Under the pieces are notes generated by a model that had not been told where the DNA came from, ran no database searches, and worked only from the letters and a program-made list of their open reading frames with translations. A stretch of 64,000 nucleotides of DNA, from the NCBI RefSeq assembly GCF_003576645.1, contig NC_044923.1, positions 7,646,646 through 7,710,645 of the forward strand, written 5' to 3'. This document shows positions 51,205-61,601 of the stretch, piece after piece. The stretch's first letter is position 1. Each line of letters begins with the position of its first letter. The position numbers and the translations under genes are program-made. This DNA is from Ipomoea triloba (lineage: Eukaryota > Streptophyta > Magnoliopsida > Solanales > Convolvulaceae).

Positions 51205-51873
51205 TTCAGGCTTTTCCAAATCCCTACCCTCTGCGCTTCGCTTGCTGACTTGCTGTGCTGCTCGTCGAGTCGTCGCCGGACCAGTCGTCCAGTTCTCCTC
51301 GACGGACCACAGCTCCGGTCTCCTCTCGGACCTTCCTGTCGACGAAGGTATTCACTACTGAGGCTTGATTTCTGATTTTTCTGATCACATACCACAAAAC
51401 CTTGATTTTTTAATTTGAATTTCCTTAAATTCTCTTACGGCATGCTTTTGTTGATGCTTCAATGAATATGGCATACCACTTTTCATCTCCATTAAAGCCT
51501 TCTTTTATATTTTATTTGTTTACCAAATTTTATTTCTTCCTTTTAGCTAAACTTAAAAGTTTCATGAAGGTTTAAGGACATCTTCCAAGAAGTCTATGAA
51601 GCTTAATGGAAATCAAAAGCTTAATGGTGAGAATTCTCTTTCTTGGGATAGATAGTTCTTGCATTGACTATTGTTGAGACTAATTGTTCCATTTTTGGTT
51701 AGTTACCAACACTGTCTCATTGATGATATGGCTGCTTATGCATTGAAGAGTGATGGTGGTTATGTACAGATAAATTTGCAGTTTTGATCACTAATGTATG
51801 TATTGATATTATGTGAACAGGGGTTGAATCGATGATTATTTGAACAGGGATTGAGGTTCTCTAAGGAAATCTA
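51205..51873 (+). promoter_or_regulatory. Probable 5' leader of the TAF1C-like gene
   Basis: GC-richer sequence at 51220-51346 ends in a donor-like GACGAAG/GTATTC. An acceptor-like ATGTGAACAG at 51811-51820 precedes the coding exon. This suggests at least one leader intron. The Helitron end at 51178 leaves very little unique promoter. Confidence 0.5.
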
Positions 51874-54582
51874 ATGGAGTTCTCGGAGGATTGGAAGTCC
51901 CTGTGGCCCATATCCTCCATCTTCTCTCCTCCACTCCTCCTCTCCAACGAAGGATCTTCCTCTTCCAAGCGGCGTCGTGTTGAGAAAAACCCTATCGGAC
52001 CTCTGATTTTTAACCCATGCCAGGAAACACTAACCCAACTCCTCAACTCCCCCTCTCTCGCCCCTCGACTCCCTCCTCTATATCCAGACCTTACCCTTCC
52101 AAGATTTATCTTAACTTCAAGCACCAACAACCAGTCTATTGCCTCTACCATTGCATCAAACATGGGGCCCCAGGTTTCTGACACCATCCACAACTTCAAT
52201 GCTCTTCAATTGCTTCGTTGCCCAAAAATAAAAGCTGACAACGAGACCATGCATGATATGGTTCTTGCTTTTTTCCCCGCCGGAGATAATTATGACCAGC
52301 TTGGGTTTACTATGCTCAATTTGAATGATTCTAAATTGAGTGTCCAGAAATTCAAGGATGGGAAAGATTTCGTTGTGCATAGCCGCAAGTTGAATCATCG
52401 GATTTTGAGATTATTGGTAAACCCTGTTGCTGATTATGATTGCTTTTATTCTTCTCCCGGTAATTATTGTTATTCATCTTCAAATTATACTTGTATTGGG
52501 TATGTCATGGTTTGTACCATGTATTGTGTGCATTGGTACAGTGTGAAGATGCCTAAAGAGGTAGGAAGTATAGTCTTAGATTATGTGGGATGTGCTGGTG
52601 TTAAGTTGTTTCAGGGTTCTGCAGTTGTTAATGCCTGTTGGAGTCCACATTTGAGTGAAGAGTGTGTAGTGCTGCTGGAGAGTGGTAAACTATTCTTGTT
52701 TGATGTGAGTTATTGGTTGAAAAATGAGAGATTGTTAAACGTAGAAGGAAAGAAATTAAGTGTTTCCTGGGATAATTTGAATGAAAATGGGAGGTGGCTG
52801 AGTTGTGAATTCAGTTGGCACCCTAGAATTTTGGTTGTTGCTCATTCTAGTGCTGTTTTCCTTGTTGATTTGAGGTTTGACAAGTGTGAAATTTGCACTT
52901 TACTGAAGATTGAGTTGTTTTCTGTGGGGAAATTTGATAGATTTGTTGCCCTATCTAGGTCAGATTCCAGTGGGTTCTGTTTTGCTGCTGCTTCAAACAA
53001 CTTGTTGCTACTGTGTGATGTGAGAAAACCATCCATGCCAGTGTTGCAGTGGGCCCATAGTCTCCAAAATCCAGAATATGTTGCTGTTTTCCAATTATCT
53101 GAGTTAAGACCAATTATAGAAGATGATAATTTCAAGTGGGCATCTGAATCAGGCCACTGTATTTTATTAGGTTCATTTTGGAACTGTGAATTTATTCTTT
53201 TTTGCTATGGACCAGATAATGAGAGAGGACCTGTTCTTTCTGAGATTTCAACAGTCTGCAACTCATTCTATTCGTGGGGACTCCCTTCAGAACTTTCTTT
53301 GTCTGGTCGTGATTGTTTTTGTGGGAGTTGTCTTATAAGAAGAGATTGCCTGAAGGATCTTCTTCCTGATTGGATTGATTGGAAACAGAAGAAAGACATT
53401 ATTTTGGGGTTTGGCATTCTTCAAAATGATCTGCATGTTCAATGGGATAATTTTGAAAAATCTGTTGGGTTTTCACTTATTAGGTTGATGTCCTCTGGCA
53501 AACTAGAAGCTCAAAGATACTCTGCAGCATGGGAATTTGATAAAATTTTAGAAGCAGCTCACAAAGAGTCAACTTTTAGAATTGAGGACAATTTTTTGTA
53601 TGACATAGGCAATGGTGAGAATAAGCTGCGAAAGAAACATGAATATCTGAAAATTGACTTTCTCAAAGACTATTTGAATGGTAATGTTGCTAAAATTGTT
53701 AGCAGGAGACAAATAGAGCTTCAGAAATATGCTGAGGAAAATCAGTCAAAGTTCCATCAAGAGATATGTGAGAAGATGAAGATTTGCAGCATCACTGCAT
53801 TGAGATCACCCCTAATTATTTCCGATATGCTCAAAGATGCCAGATTTCCTACTAGCATTCATGAGATTTCTTTGAAAAGCATTTGGGGCAGTTTGCCTAT
53901 GAATCTCCTGGCATTAGCTTTCTCTGCCTCTAAACTCTCCGATCCTCACCTGAAGCAGAAGAGAGCTACTTCTAATGTGGGTGATATTCTTGATAAAAAC
54001 CCATTGCCTTTTCCCTTTGGGAATACATATGAAAAAGTGCAGTCTTCCAATGCCCTTGTCAGTCCAGCTCTTCCTACTCATATTCTGATTCTTCTTCGTA
54101 ACCAGCAATTGGTAGAAAGGGATATTTTACCAGTTGATGATGAACTCCGACTCAATTGTGATAAAGTAATGGAAGCAGCACGTGCATTGCAATCTTCTGA
54201 GCCCTACAGTGACAATATAGTTTCCCTTGCTGATGATAAAGATGTCATGCCAAATGCATCTGAAAACCTTAATGTTTTGGGAATACACAGACCTACATTT
54301 TCTTCTCCGAATTTGGCACTAGAAAACTCCAAACATATGATGTATGAGACCTTTGTTTATCAGAAACGCGAAGAGCCTATATCCGATGCACAGAACAAGG
54401 TGACAGCAGTGGAGCTGTTCGATGAGGGATGCCCATTACAGTTGAAGTTCAATAGCTGTGATTTTGAGTTGACACCAACAGAGCTGGATTTGTTTCAGCA
54501 GTTAAAGAGGCAAGGCTTAAATTTTCAGAAAAGTTTTCGACCATATCAAGAATATTTAATCAACTCACAGAGATTTTTGTAA
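51874..54582 (+). CDS. TAF1C/Rrn6-like protein (RNA polymerase I initiation factor subunit)
   Basis: A single uninterrupted frame of 902 aa, starting at the first ATG after the leader acceptor. The N terminus is Ser/basic rich (SSSSKRRRVEKNP, a possible nuclear signal). The middle carries beta-propeller-like strands with ACWSPHLSEECVVLLESGKLFLFDV, EFSWHPRILVVAHSSAVFLVDLR and LLLLCDVRKP. This is the pattern I associate with the plant proteins annotated as TAF1C-like (SL1/core factor subunit acting at rDNA promoters in the nucleolus). The C-terminal third is helical and poorly conserved and ends in an acidic/aromatic region. Assignment rests on memory of the family pattern, not on a search. If wrong, it is still clearly a real, long, conserved WD-like protein. 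Confidence 0.75.
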   Translation: MEFSEDWKSLWPISSIFSPPLLLSNEGSSSSKRRRVEKNPIGPLIFNPCQETLTQLLNSPSLAPRLPPLYPDLTLPRFILTSSTNNQSIASTIASNMGPQVSDTIHNFNALQLLRCPKIKADNETMHDMVLAFFPAGDNYDQLGFTMLNLNDSKLSVQKFKDGKDFVVHSRKLNHRILRLLVNPVADYDCFYSSPGNYCYSSSNYTCIGYVMVCTMYCVHWYSVKMPKEVGSIVLDYVGCAGVKLFQGSAVVNACWSPHLSEECVVLLESGKLFLFDVSYWLKNERLLNVEGKKLSVSWDNLNENGRWLSCEFSWHPRILVVAHSSAVFLVDLRFDKCEICTLLKIELFSVGKFDRFVALSRSDSSGFCFAAASNNLLLLCDVRKPSMPVLQWAHSLQNPEYVAVFQLSELRPIIEDDNFKWASESGHCILLGSFWNCEFILFCYGPDNERGPVLSEISTVCNSFYSWGLPSELSLSGRDCFCGSCLIRRDCLKDLLPDWIDWKQKKDIILGFGILQNDLHVQWDNFEKSVGFSLIRLMSSGKLEAQRYSAAWEFDKILEAAHKESTFRIEDNFLYDIGNGENKLRKKHEYLKIDFLKDYLNGNVAKIVSRRQIELQKYAEENQSKFHQEICEKMKICSITALRSPLIISDMLKDARFPTSIHEISLKSIWGSLPMNLLALAFSASKLSDPHLKQKRATSNVGDILDKNPLPFPFGNTYEKVQSSNALVSPALPTHILILLRNQQLVERDILPVDDELRLNCDKVMEAARALQSSEPYSDNIVSLADDKDVMPNASENLNVLGIHRPTFSSPNLALENSKHMMYETFVYQKREEPISDAQNKVTAVELFDEGCPLQLKFNSCDFELTPTELDLFQQLKRQGLNFQKSFRPYQEYLINSQRFL

Positions 54583-55604
54583 TTTTTTTAATCTTTTTTG
54601 AAGTTTAGATTCCCTTTTGGAGGGAGTTGTATGTACAGCAATTTTCTTAGGTTTTAATATGTAATTAACCACCACCCCACTTCCCTTTACAATATGTAGC
54701 AATTGTTGATGTTTGTTTGCATCACATAGCATAATTGTGAAATGAGTACAGTATTGAGATTTGAGACTGCAATTCAAGGAAGTGATTTAAATAGTTTGGA
54801 TGAATCTTCAAAGTTATATAGAAATGAAATAACCCATATTGGCTTTTCTATAGTAAATTTTTCGTTATTTTATTTTTTCTAGTTGATGGTGCAGAAAGTA
54901 GCACTAATGTTATATGGAGTATTGTACTGAAAATTATAGTAACAGTTTGCATCTGGGGCACTAAATAAGATCTTAATGGTACTGGCCACATCTTATATGA
55001 TTTATTTAACTACTAACAACTGCTCCATTGTTTCATTAATGTTCTTTCTCAATGTTGTGAGTTTGTCTGCCTTTATGTAAGTAGACATTTTGTATTTCAT
55101 CTTTATACATGAATATACATTGTAACATAGTCAGTAGTACTAAAAAAAAATACAGGAAACATCACTAGAAACCTTACAAAATGTACCAGGAAGTTGTTTT
55201 TGGTTGAGCCATGACCGTAGGTATAGGTTAAGCTACAACCATATTGCCAAATATCAATTGCTAGTTGCTAGGAGAAAAACCAATAAACTATGTCCTCGTT
55301 TTTATAGGTCATTTCAAGTACAGAAAAATTTTGGAAAGGTAGCTTAAACCAACAATTTACATTAAAAGGTAAATTAAGAGAGAATTTAACATTATTTTAT
55401 AATTTGATGATTCTAACATTGTTTATAAAATTTGGAAGTGTTATTTTCTCATCTTAAATTTAAGTCATTGTATTCACATCTTTATTGAAAATAAAACTCT
55501 TTATATTGTTCATAAATTGGCAGCCATAACACGAGTTTGACAAAAAAAAAATGTAAATAAATACAAAAATCAATCAAGTAATAATGCATTAAACGATAAA
55601 GGAA
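54583..55604. other. 3' flank and intergenic; SINE tail relic
   Basis: After the TAF1C-like 3' end there is AT-rich spacer. 55050-55150 ends CATTGTAACATAGTCAGTAGTACTAAAA, a decayed SINE tail also seen at 33540-33575. Confidence 0.45.
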
Positions 55605-56160
55605 AAATGATCAAAAAGACCTTTAAACTTTACTAAAAAAAAAAAAACAATTAGACCTTTGAACTTTAAAAGTCACAATTAAATACATTAACTTGTCATT
55701 TTTGTGGGTCTAGACCTAATAGCTAGTTGTCCATCGATAATAACCAATAATTAGGGTTCTGGTTTCGGTTGTCGACGACTAGCGACTGTCGAACAATCTC
55801 GTTCACCTTTGTCACTGAAGAAGTGATCTGTCAGTAGCCTTCTTTCTCAAGAAGAAGAAGGTGACTATGGTCGCCTTCTTCCTCAAAAGAAGTCACCCAT
55901 TAAATCTCTCTCTTTTTTTTTTCTTTTTTTTTTTTTTTCAGTGAGAAAGGTGACCAGTGACTTTAGAACGATCACCGGTTGTTGATAATTGAAACCAAAA
56001 TTCTAATTACCGATTATTATCTGTGGAGAATCGATTATTGAGCTTAGACTCACAAAAATAATAAGTTGATGCGTTTAATTGTAACTTTTTAAAATTCAAA
56101 AACTTAATTACCTTTTCTTATAAACTTTCAAGTTTATTTAATCATTTTCTCAAGTTAAAT
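55605..56160. mobile_element. Foldback MITE with ~190 bp inverted arms
   Basis: The left arm (GATCAAAAAGACCTTTAAAC ... TAATTAGGGTTCTGGTTTC) pairs with the right arm in inverse (TTGAAACCAAAATTCTAATT ... AACTTTCAAGTTTATTTAAT). The centre contains GAAGAAGAAGGTGAC and a T/C tract. No ORF; no target duplication recognised. Confidence 0.6.
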
Positions 56161-56611
56161 TAGGAGAGAAATTTAGCATTACTCATTATAATTCTATATT
56201 TTAGTTGAACCTCTTCTAACAAATTTAAAGCATATCTTAGTTTAGGTTTTAGGTTATCGATCAAAAGTTTTATAGCTAAAATAATTTTAGATCGAGCCTA
56301 GCTAGTTGAACTCAAAGCCTAACATTTTTTTTATATTATTAATATTTACCACTCGAATTGATAATTTTATATGAATAAAGTAATTGTATTTTAACTGATT
56401 TTATATTATAACAATTGAGTAATTTTCGATAAAATAATACTAGATACCCTTCATATATATTTTCCACTAATCTATTCCTCATTATGTGATATTATCTACT
56501 TGATAACTAATTATTTTTTCTTTTACTTAGTGGTGGGGTTCGTTAATTCATGGACACCCTATGCATAAAAAGGGGAAAAACATTAGAGGAGAAGAAAGCA
56601 TTTTTCATTTA
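56161..56611. other. Intergenic, AT-rich
   Basis: No feature recognised. Confidence 0.5.
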
Positions 56612-56765
56612 AGGGTGTGTTTGGAAAGCAGGAAAATGACTTCTGGAAAATGTTTTCTGAAAAATGAGTCATTTTCCAGAAAATAGGTTTATTTCCTATG
56701 TTTGGGTGTGTTCTGGAAAACTGTGTTTGTATGTTTGGTTCATTTTCTAGAAAATGAATAGAATT
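56612..56765 (+). mobile_element. MITE of the GGAAAATG/CATTTTCC family (copy 3)
   Basis: AAGGGTGTGTTTGGAAAGCA, then GGAAAATGACTTCTGGAAAA and GAGTCATTTTCCAGAAAATA, ending CATTTTCTAGAAAATGAA. It shows the family start most clearly. Confidence 0.6.
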
Positions 56766-56879
56766 TTATAATTATATATTTTTATTATTTTTTTAAAAAT
56801 ATTAAAATATTTATAATATTATTAAAAAAATATTTTAATTATAAATATTTATTATAAAAAAAAAAAACTAAACTCCCCC

Positions 56880-57030
56880 CCCCACCCCCCGGTTTTCGGC
56901 GGAAACCAAACCGCCGGAAACCATGCGGAAACCAGGGCACTGCTCTGGTTTCCCGTCGGAAACCAAAGCAGTGCTCTGGTTTCCGTAGCCTAGTAGGAAA
57001 CCAGAGCAGTGCTTTGGTTTCCATTCCGCA
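56880..57030. repeat. Array of GGAAACC palindromes
   Basis: At least five alternating GGAAACC/GGTTTCC words spaced by GAGCAGTGCT or similar. For example GGAAACCAAAGCAGTGCTCT continues into GGTTTCC, and GGAAACCAGAGCAGTGCTTT into GGTTTCC; each can fold as a hairpin. A C-run with one A precedes the array. Unexplained. Confidence 0.6.
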
Positions 57031-57411
57031 AATTTGATCTTTGACTACCGATTACGTCCCTCAACTTTAAAAATCTTAATCAATTTGGTACTCTGTTTGT
57101 TTTGTCATTAGACATCCGTTAACTCGGGACCAATTTGGTAATTTCGCTATAGTTAATGAACCATTTCAGTAATTAACTTTTCGGAGAAAATGGTGCATGT
57201 GATGACCAAAATGGTCCCTTAACTACATTAATATGTCACCATAAAATTAATTAGTAGCATGGGTAGCGTCAGTCTCAAGCCAATTTAATTTTTTATTTTT
57301 AGTACTAAATGTAGTTGAATCTATAAAATCATGGTATTTCAAGATCAAGAAAATTGAATCGGAGCAACAAAGAAAGTTTAAAATAAACACACTAACACGG
57401 TGTCTCCAAGC

Positions 57412-57762
57412 ATGGTTCATGTTCCCAAAAGTGGCAAGGCTCTTTCTTGGCTCAAACGCATGAACTACAACAAGGTTGAGGTTGAATCTGATGCTCAAAC
57501 TGTCATCCGAAGCATCAACTTCGTAACTCACTCATCTTCCTTTGACCGTGTAATCCAGGAAATTAACGATATACTATGTCTTCTAGATAACGTATCTATT
57601 GTTTTTGTCAAACGTTCTGTGAATGGAGTTGCTCACTTGTTAGCTAGGCACTCTATTTCCAATGTAAATCGTAAGGACTGGTTCGTCGAACCTCCTTCCT
57701 TTATTTGTAATGCTCTTTCTTTGATCTTAATGAATGAATTCTATGTTTTCAAAAAAAAATAA
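57412..57762 (+). pseudogene. RNase H-like domain (RVT_3) fragment, LINE or domesticated relic
   Basis: The frame reads VEVESDAQTVIRSIN, then VSIVFVKRSVNGVAHLLARH, the C-terminal half of the RNase H-like domain found at the end of plant LINEs and in 'putative ribonuclease H' proteins. The N-terminal catalytic Asp part is absent. It ends KKK with TAA followed by an A-rich stretch, compatible with the 3' end of a 5'-truncated LINE. Non-functional as it stands. Confidence 0.7.
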
Positions 57763-57831
57763 AATTGACAAACAAAAATAGAAAACGTTTAAAATTTGGA
57801 CAAACGTAGACAAAACATGTTTGAAAAATAG

Positions 57832-58085
57832 GCAAATTATTGTGTGGATCATGGTCCACACAGCTATGTGGACCATAATCAAATGTCCATTTTTAATGTA
57901 CTAAATGTACATTATTTTTGTACTGAATGTACATTATTTTTATACTATAAAAATAATGTACATTCAGTACACAAATAATGTACATCCCCTGAATATAATA
58001 CATTATTTTTATACTAAATGTACATTATTTTTATATTGAATGTGCATTATTTAATAGTATGGTCCACACAGCTGTGATTGTGAAA
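57832..58085 (+). mobile_element. ACCATGGT-end element IV with TGTACATTATTTTT array
   Basis: Starts GGCAAATTATTGTGTGGATC then ATGGTCCA and ends with inverted ATGGTCCACACAGCTGTGAT. Between are about seven units of (A)ATGTACATTATTTTTRTACT, partly inverted around 57950. The ends match elements I-III, but the internal repeat is different. Confidence 0.6.
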
Positions 58086-58171
58086 AATATGTTTGGGCCT
58101 TTGATTGGACACCAAAAAACATTTCCCAAAAGTGTTGGTAGTTTTTGATTAATTTTGAAATAACTCAAATA

Positions 58172-58870
58172 TAATGCATCTCCCAAATTCGTTTGAAATA
58201 TTTTGATGGAATATGTTGAAAAAAATATTATAAATCAAATACATTTGGGGAATGGGTTTTATGTATTATAGTTAAAATATTCGAAATGCATCTCACTAAA
58301 ATTAAAAATATATTTTGGATCGAGACGGTGGCTACAATAATTTTTAAAATTTTTATTTTTATACCATATTAGTTGCTCATATTCAATTTCTTGAACTTGA
58401 AATTTTATTATTTTATGAATTCAATAACATTTGAGAGTTTTTTTTTACTGAAATAGACGATTATAAAAATCGAGGGATAAAAATACAAAACTTTTAAAAT
58501 TTGGACAAAGAGTTTGTGCATTTAGTTTTTTTTTTTCCAAAAATACCTAAAATGCATCTCCCAAATGCGTTTGAAATATTTGGATGGGATACATCAAACG
58601 CAATTGGGAAATGCATTTGACAAAAAAAATATTATACATCAAATACATTTGAGAAATGCGTTTGACATATTATATGCTAAAATATTCGAAATGCACTTCA
58701 CAAACGCATTTGACTATATATATTTTTAAAAAATATTGGTTCGAAACTGATGCTACCCGTGTCACTAATTTGTTTTAATTTCTATTTTTTATACTATCTT
58801 GGTTGCTTGCTCTAGTTCAATTTTCTTGATCTTGAAATTCCATGATTTTATGGATTCAACTACATTTGTT
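58172..58870 (+). repeat. Two diverged direct copies of a ~270-320 bp repeat
   Basis: Copy A (58172-58437) and copy B (58551-58870) share AATGCATCTCCCAAAT, AAATATTCGAAATGCA and the TTCTTGA(A/T)CTTGAAATT end. Parts also occur inverted at about 57250-57400 (CAAGATCAAGAAAATTGAAT) and 58870-58935, flanking the RNase H fragment and element IV. Confidence 0.6.
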
Positions 58871-59819
58871 AAGAATACTCAAACAAATATAGTTGAATTC
58901 ATAAAATCAAGAATATTGAACGATAAAATACAAAATATATACCAATTTTAAAATTTTGATAAATTATTGAATATTTTTATTTATGTTATATCTAAATATA
59001 AATTTAATCGAGATATTAGATATTAAAATTTCACAAATACTAACTTGAAAGTAAAAATGTTATATATTCCGCTCGATATCAACAAATATTTTACATATTT
59101 GGTCTAAAAAATATTTATATTATACTCCGTATATAAATTAAAACTTGAAATCTAACTAGTTTTTAGATTTTGGATGATGTTTGTAGATATAAGCTCAAAT
59201 ATTTTTAGTTATGTTATATTGGATATAAATTTATCCATATATCAAATGTTAGTTTCACATTTATGTAAGACTATCTTACAAGTCTCAATCCGTGAGACGT
59301 GTTGAATCAACATAATTTAAGTCATAAAACCAACCAAAAATCAACTCATAAACTTAACTATGACCCGTGAGACAATCTCACATAAGTTTTTGTCCAAGTC
59401 CAAATATTAATACTTCATATTTTACATATGCTACATTTAAAAGTATAAGCTCCTGATTAGATTCAAAATGAGTATATGAGTTTATATGGCAAGGTTTGGT
59501 CATATGCATTATAGCCCAATCTTAGATTCTAACGTAATCTAAATAAAAAAAATAAAGAATAAAAACTTGTAAACAAACACAAAATAGAGAACTAAAAATT
59601 GATGTAAGCTTGACACAATTTCAACATTTTTTTTTTCTGGCATGTTTACTTTAATTTCTCATTTTCTATTTTATGTTTTCAAGTTTAAATTCGGTATTTG
59701 GTCAATTTTTTTACTGCTGACCATCCAGAAAACTCACAGTTTCTACTCTGCTTTATACATCGTGTACAAGATTTGAAAGCATCAATCAATAAGCGTAAAA
59801 CACTAAAACCTGAGAAAAC
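58871..59819. other. Intergenic, AT-rich
   Basis: No gene. Ends upstream of the receptor kinase relic. Confidence 0.5.
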
Positions 59820-59899
59820 AGAAAATGAAATCGAGGAAGAGCTCAGGCTCTACTTCTTTTGCTCCACTTGACTATCTCTGTAACATTTTGCACCTCAGT

Positions 59900-60930
59900 A
59901 GACTGGTGTGTTTTCTTGAGTGAATCCGCATTTAACATGGATTGAACAAAGTCAATGCTGGTGTGTTTTCTTGACAGGACAGGCAGATGGCTGTGGTAAT
60001 TATGCACTCTGTGGTGCTTTTGGTAAGTGCAATATCAATAACTCCCCTCCCTGTGGATTTATCCCACTAGAATGGGCAGATTGGTTAAACGGGTGTACCA
60101 CAAGGATAGAGACAGATTTTTGAAATGCACAAGCATTAAATTGCCAGACACGCCATTCCTAATGGAAGGAAACGAGGTTAGCATGTAGGCATTACATCGA
60201 AGGAAACGAGGGACGATTTGGCACTTCATTTCAGTATGTGAATATTACTATTTGGACTAACTACCTATTCCTAATTTGTGAAATGATTTTACTATGGTAT
60301 TAAGAGGTAATATTTTCAGGCATTGCCATTGTTTTCTTTGGGAAGTGTTATTTTTGGACCAAACTAGAGGGTGTATAAGAACCAGTTTACAAGGTACTAA
60401 ACTTGCACAAAACTGTGGCTCATTAGCCATTGTGAGATATCAAAGATTATTACACAAAACTATTGCTTGGGTAAAACTATTGCAGGGCATGCTATTAATT
60501 GGCACACAAGTAGAGTAGCAATTAAGAAGCTTTCAAAAATATTCATGTCAAGGTGCACAAGAGTGAGAGAATGAAGTAATAATCACAATTGCCAAACTTC
60601 AACAAAGAAGTCTCACAACACTTTTACGTTGTGCAGACGGAGGACAAATGATGCTAATATATGAATTTATGCAAAACAATAGCTTGAACTCCATATTTGA
60701 TTTGGTTTTCTCGATTCATTACTTGAAAATCACTATCAAGACAAATTAGCTGTTTTTTAAAAATATTTTATTATTGTTATTTTGCTTATAGACACTAATT
60801 TATCAACTGAATCAACAATAATAATATCAACAATGAAGTATATTTACATCGCAGAAGCGCATTGAAATTGATGTGGGAATATCACGTGGACTGCTATATC
60901 TACACCAATTCTGTGTAAAAATCAAAACAA
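59900..60930 (+). pseudogene. Decayed S-locus (G-type lectin) receptor-like kinase
   Basis: Pieces in the expected order but several frames. A PAN/EGF-type piece (59965-60115) has ADGCGNYALCGAFGKCN and DWLNGC. The following frame keeps KLPDTPFLMEGNEV. A kinase part near 60560-60710 keeps IIAKLQQRSLTTLL-like and LIYEFMQNNSLNSIFD-like words. IDVGISRGLLYLHQF lies near 60860. Many stops and shifts; no lectin domain or catalytic loop. A short direct repeat GCTGGTGTGTTTTCTTGA-like occurs at 59905 and 59956. Confidence 0.75.
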
Positions 60931-61439
60931 CCCAGAATATAAAACGTTCAATTCTCATCAAGAAAATAAGAAGGGCACCGATCTTTGTATGAAAATTAAA
61001 CACAACCAAAAAGTACATAAAAACCTATAAATCAATACAGCACATAGACAAAACCCACCCATACACAAGAATACATAACTGAATTGACCAACAGTAATTA
61101 GTGAAATATAAACCTTTAAAAACAAAACAGAATCCTAAATTCAAAAGAACCAATACAAGGGGGTTTGCAGATATCTACAAGAAAACCACCGATTCTGTAT
61201 AAAAATTAAACAACCCAGAATATGGCTTCGGAGGACAGATGAGATATTAGACAGGAAGAGGGAAGAAAAGAACGAAAGAAGAAACTACCTCAAGTAATGG
61301 AGAATGGAGAAGTCTACAGCCTTCCTTGTCTTCGTCGTCACAAGAGAGGGTGCACAATATGCATAAAAAATTAAAAAATTACTGTGGAGCCTTGCCATTT
61401 CGACTCCGCTAATGCTAGAGCCAATTTGGCGACTCACTG
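60931..61439. other. Intergenic with a short dispersed repeat
   Basis: A unit with CTGTRTAAAAATYAAA and CAACCCAGAATAT occurs at 60909-60942 and 61195-61222, with a weaker copy near 60982. No gene. Confidence 0.45.
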
Positions 61440-61601
61440 CTTGCCCGTGGGCAAGTGCGATGATTATCTTGGAGCCTTGAGGCTCCTTTTATAGAAGCCT
61501 CAAGGCTCCCATGCCACTTTTCCCACCGATATGGGAAAAGTGGCAAAACTAAGGGGAGCCGCGGCTCCGGCTCCCCTTTTTTTTTTTTTTTTTTTTTTTC
61601 T
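61440..61601. repeat. Cluster of four hairpins followed by poly-T
   Basis: CTTGCCC/GGGCAAG (61440-61455); GGAGCCTTGAGGCT with its exact inverse (61471-61509, 14 bp stem); TGCCACTTTTCCCA with its exact inverse (61512-61545, 14 bp stem, 6 nt loop); AAGGGGAGCC/GGCTCCCCTT (61551-61578) enclosing the perfect palindrome GGAGCCGCGGCTCC; then 23 T (61577-61599). The stems are perfect. Confidence 0.8.
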
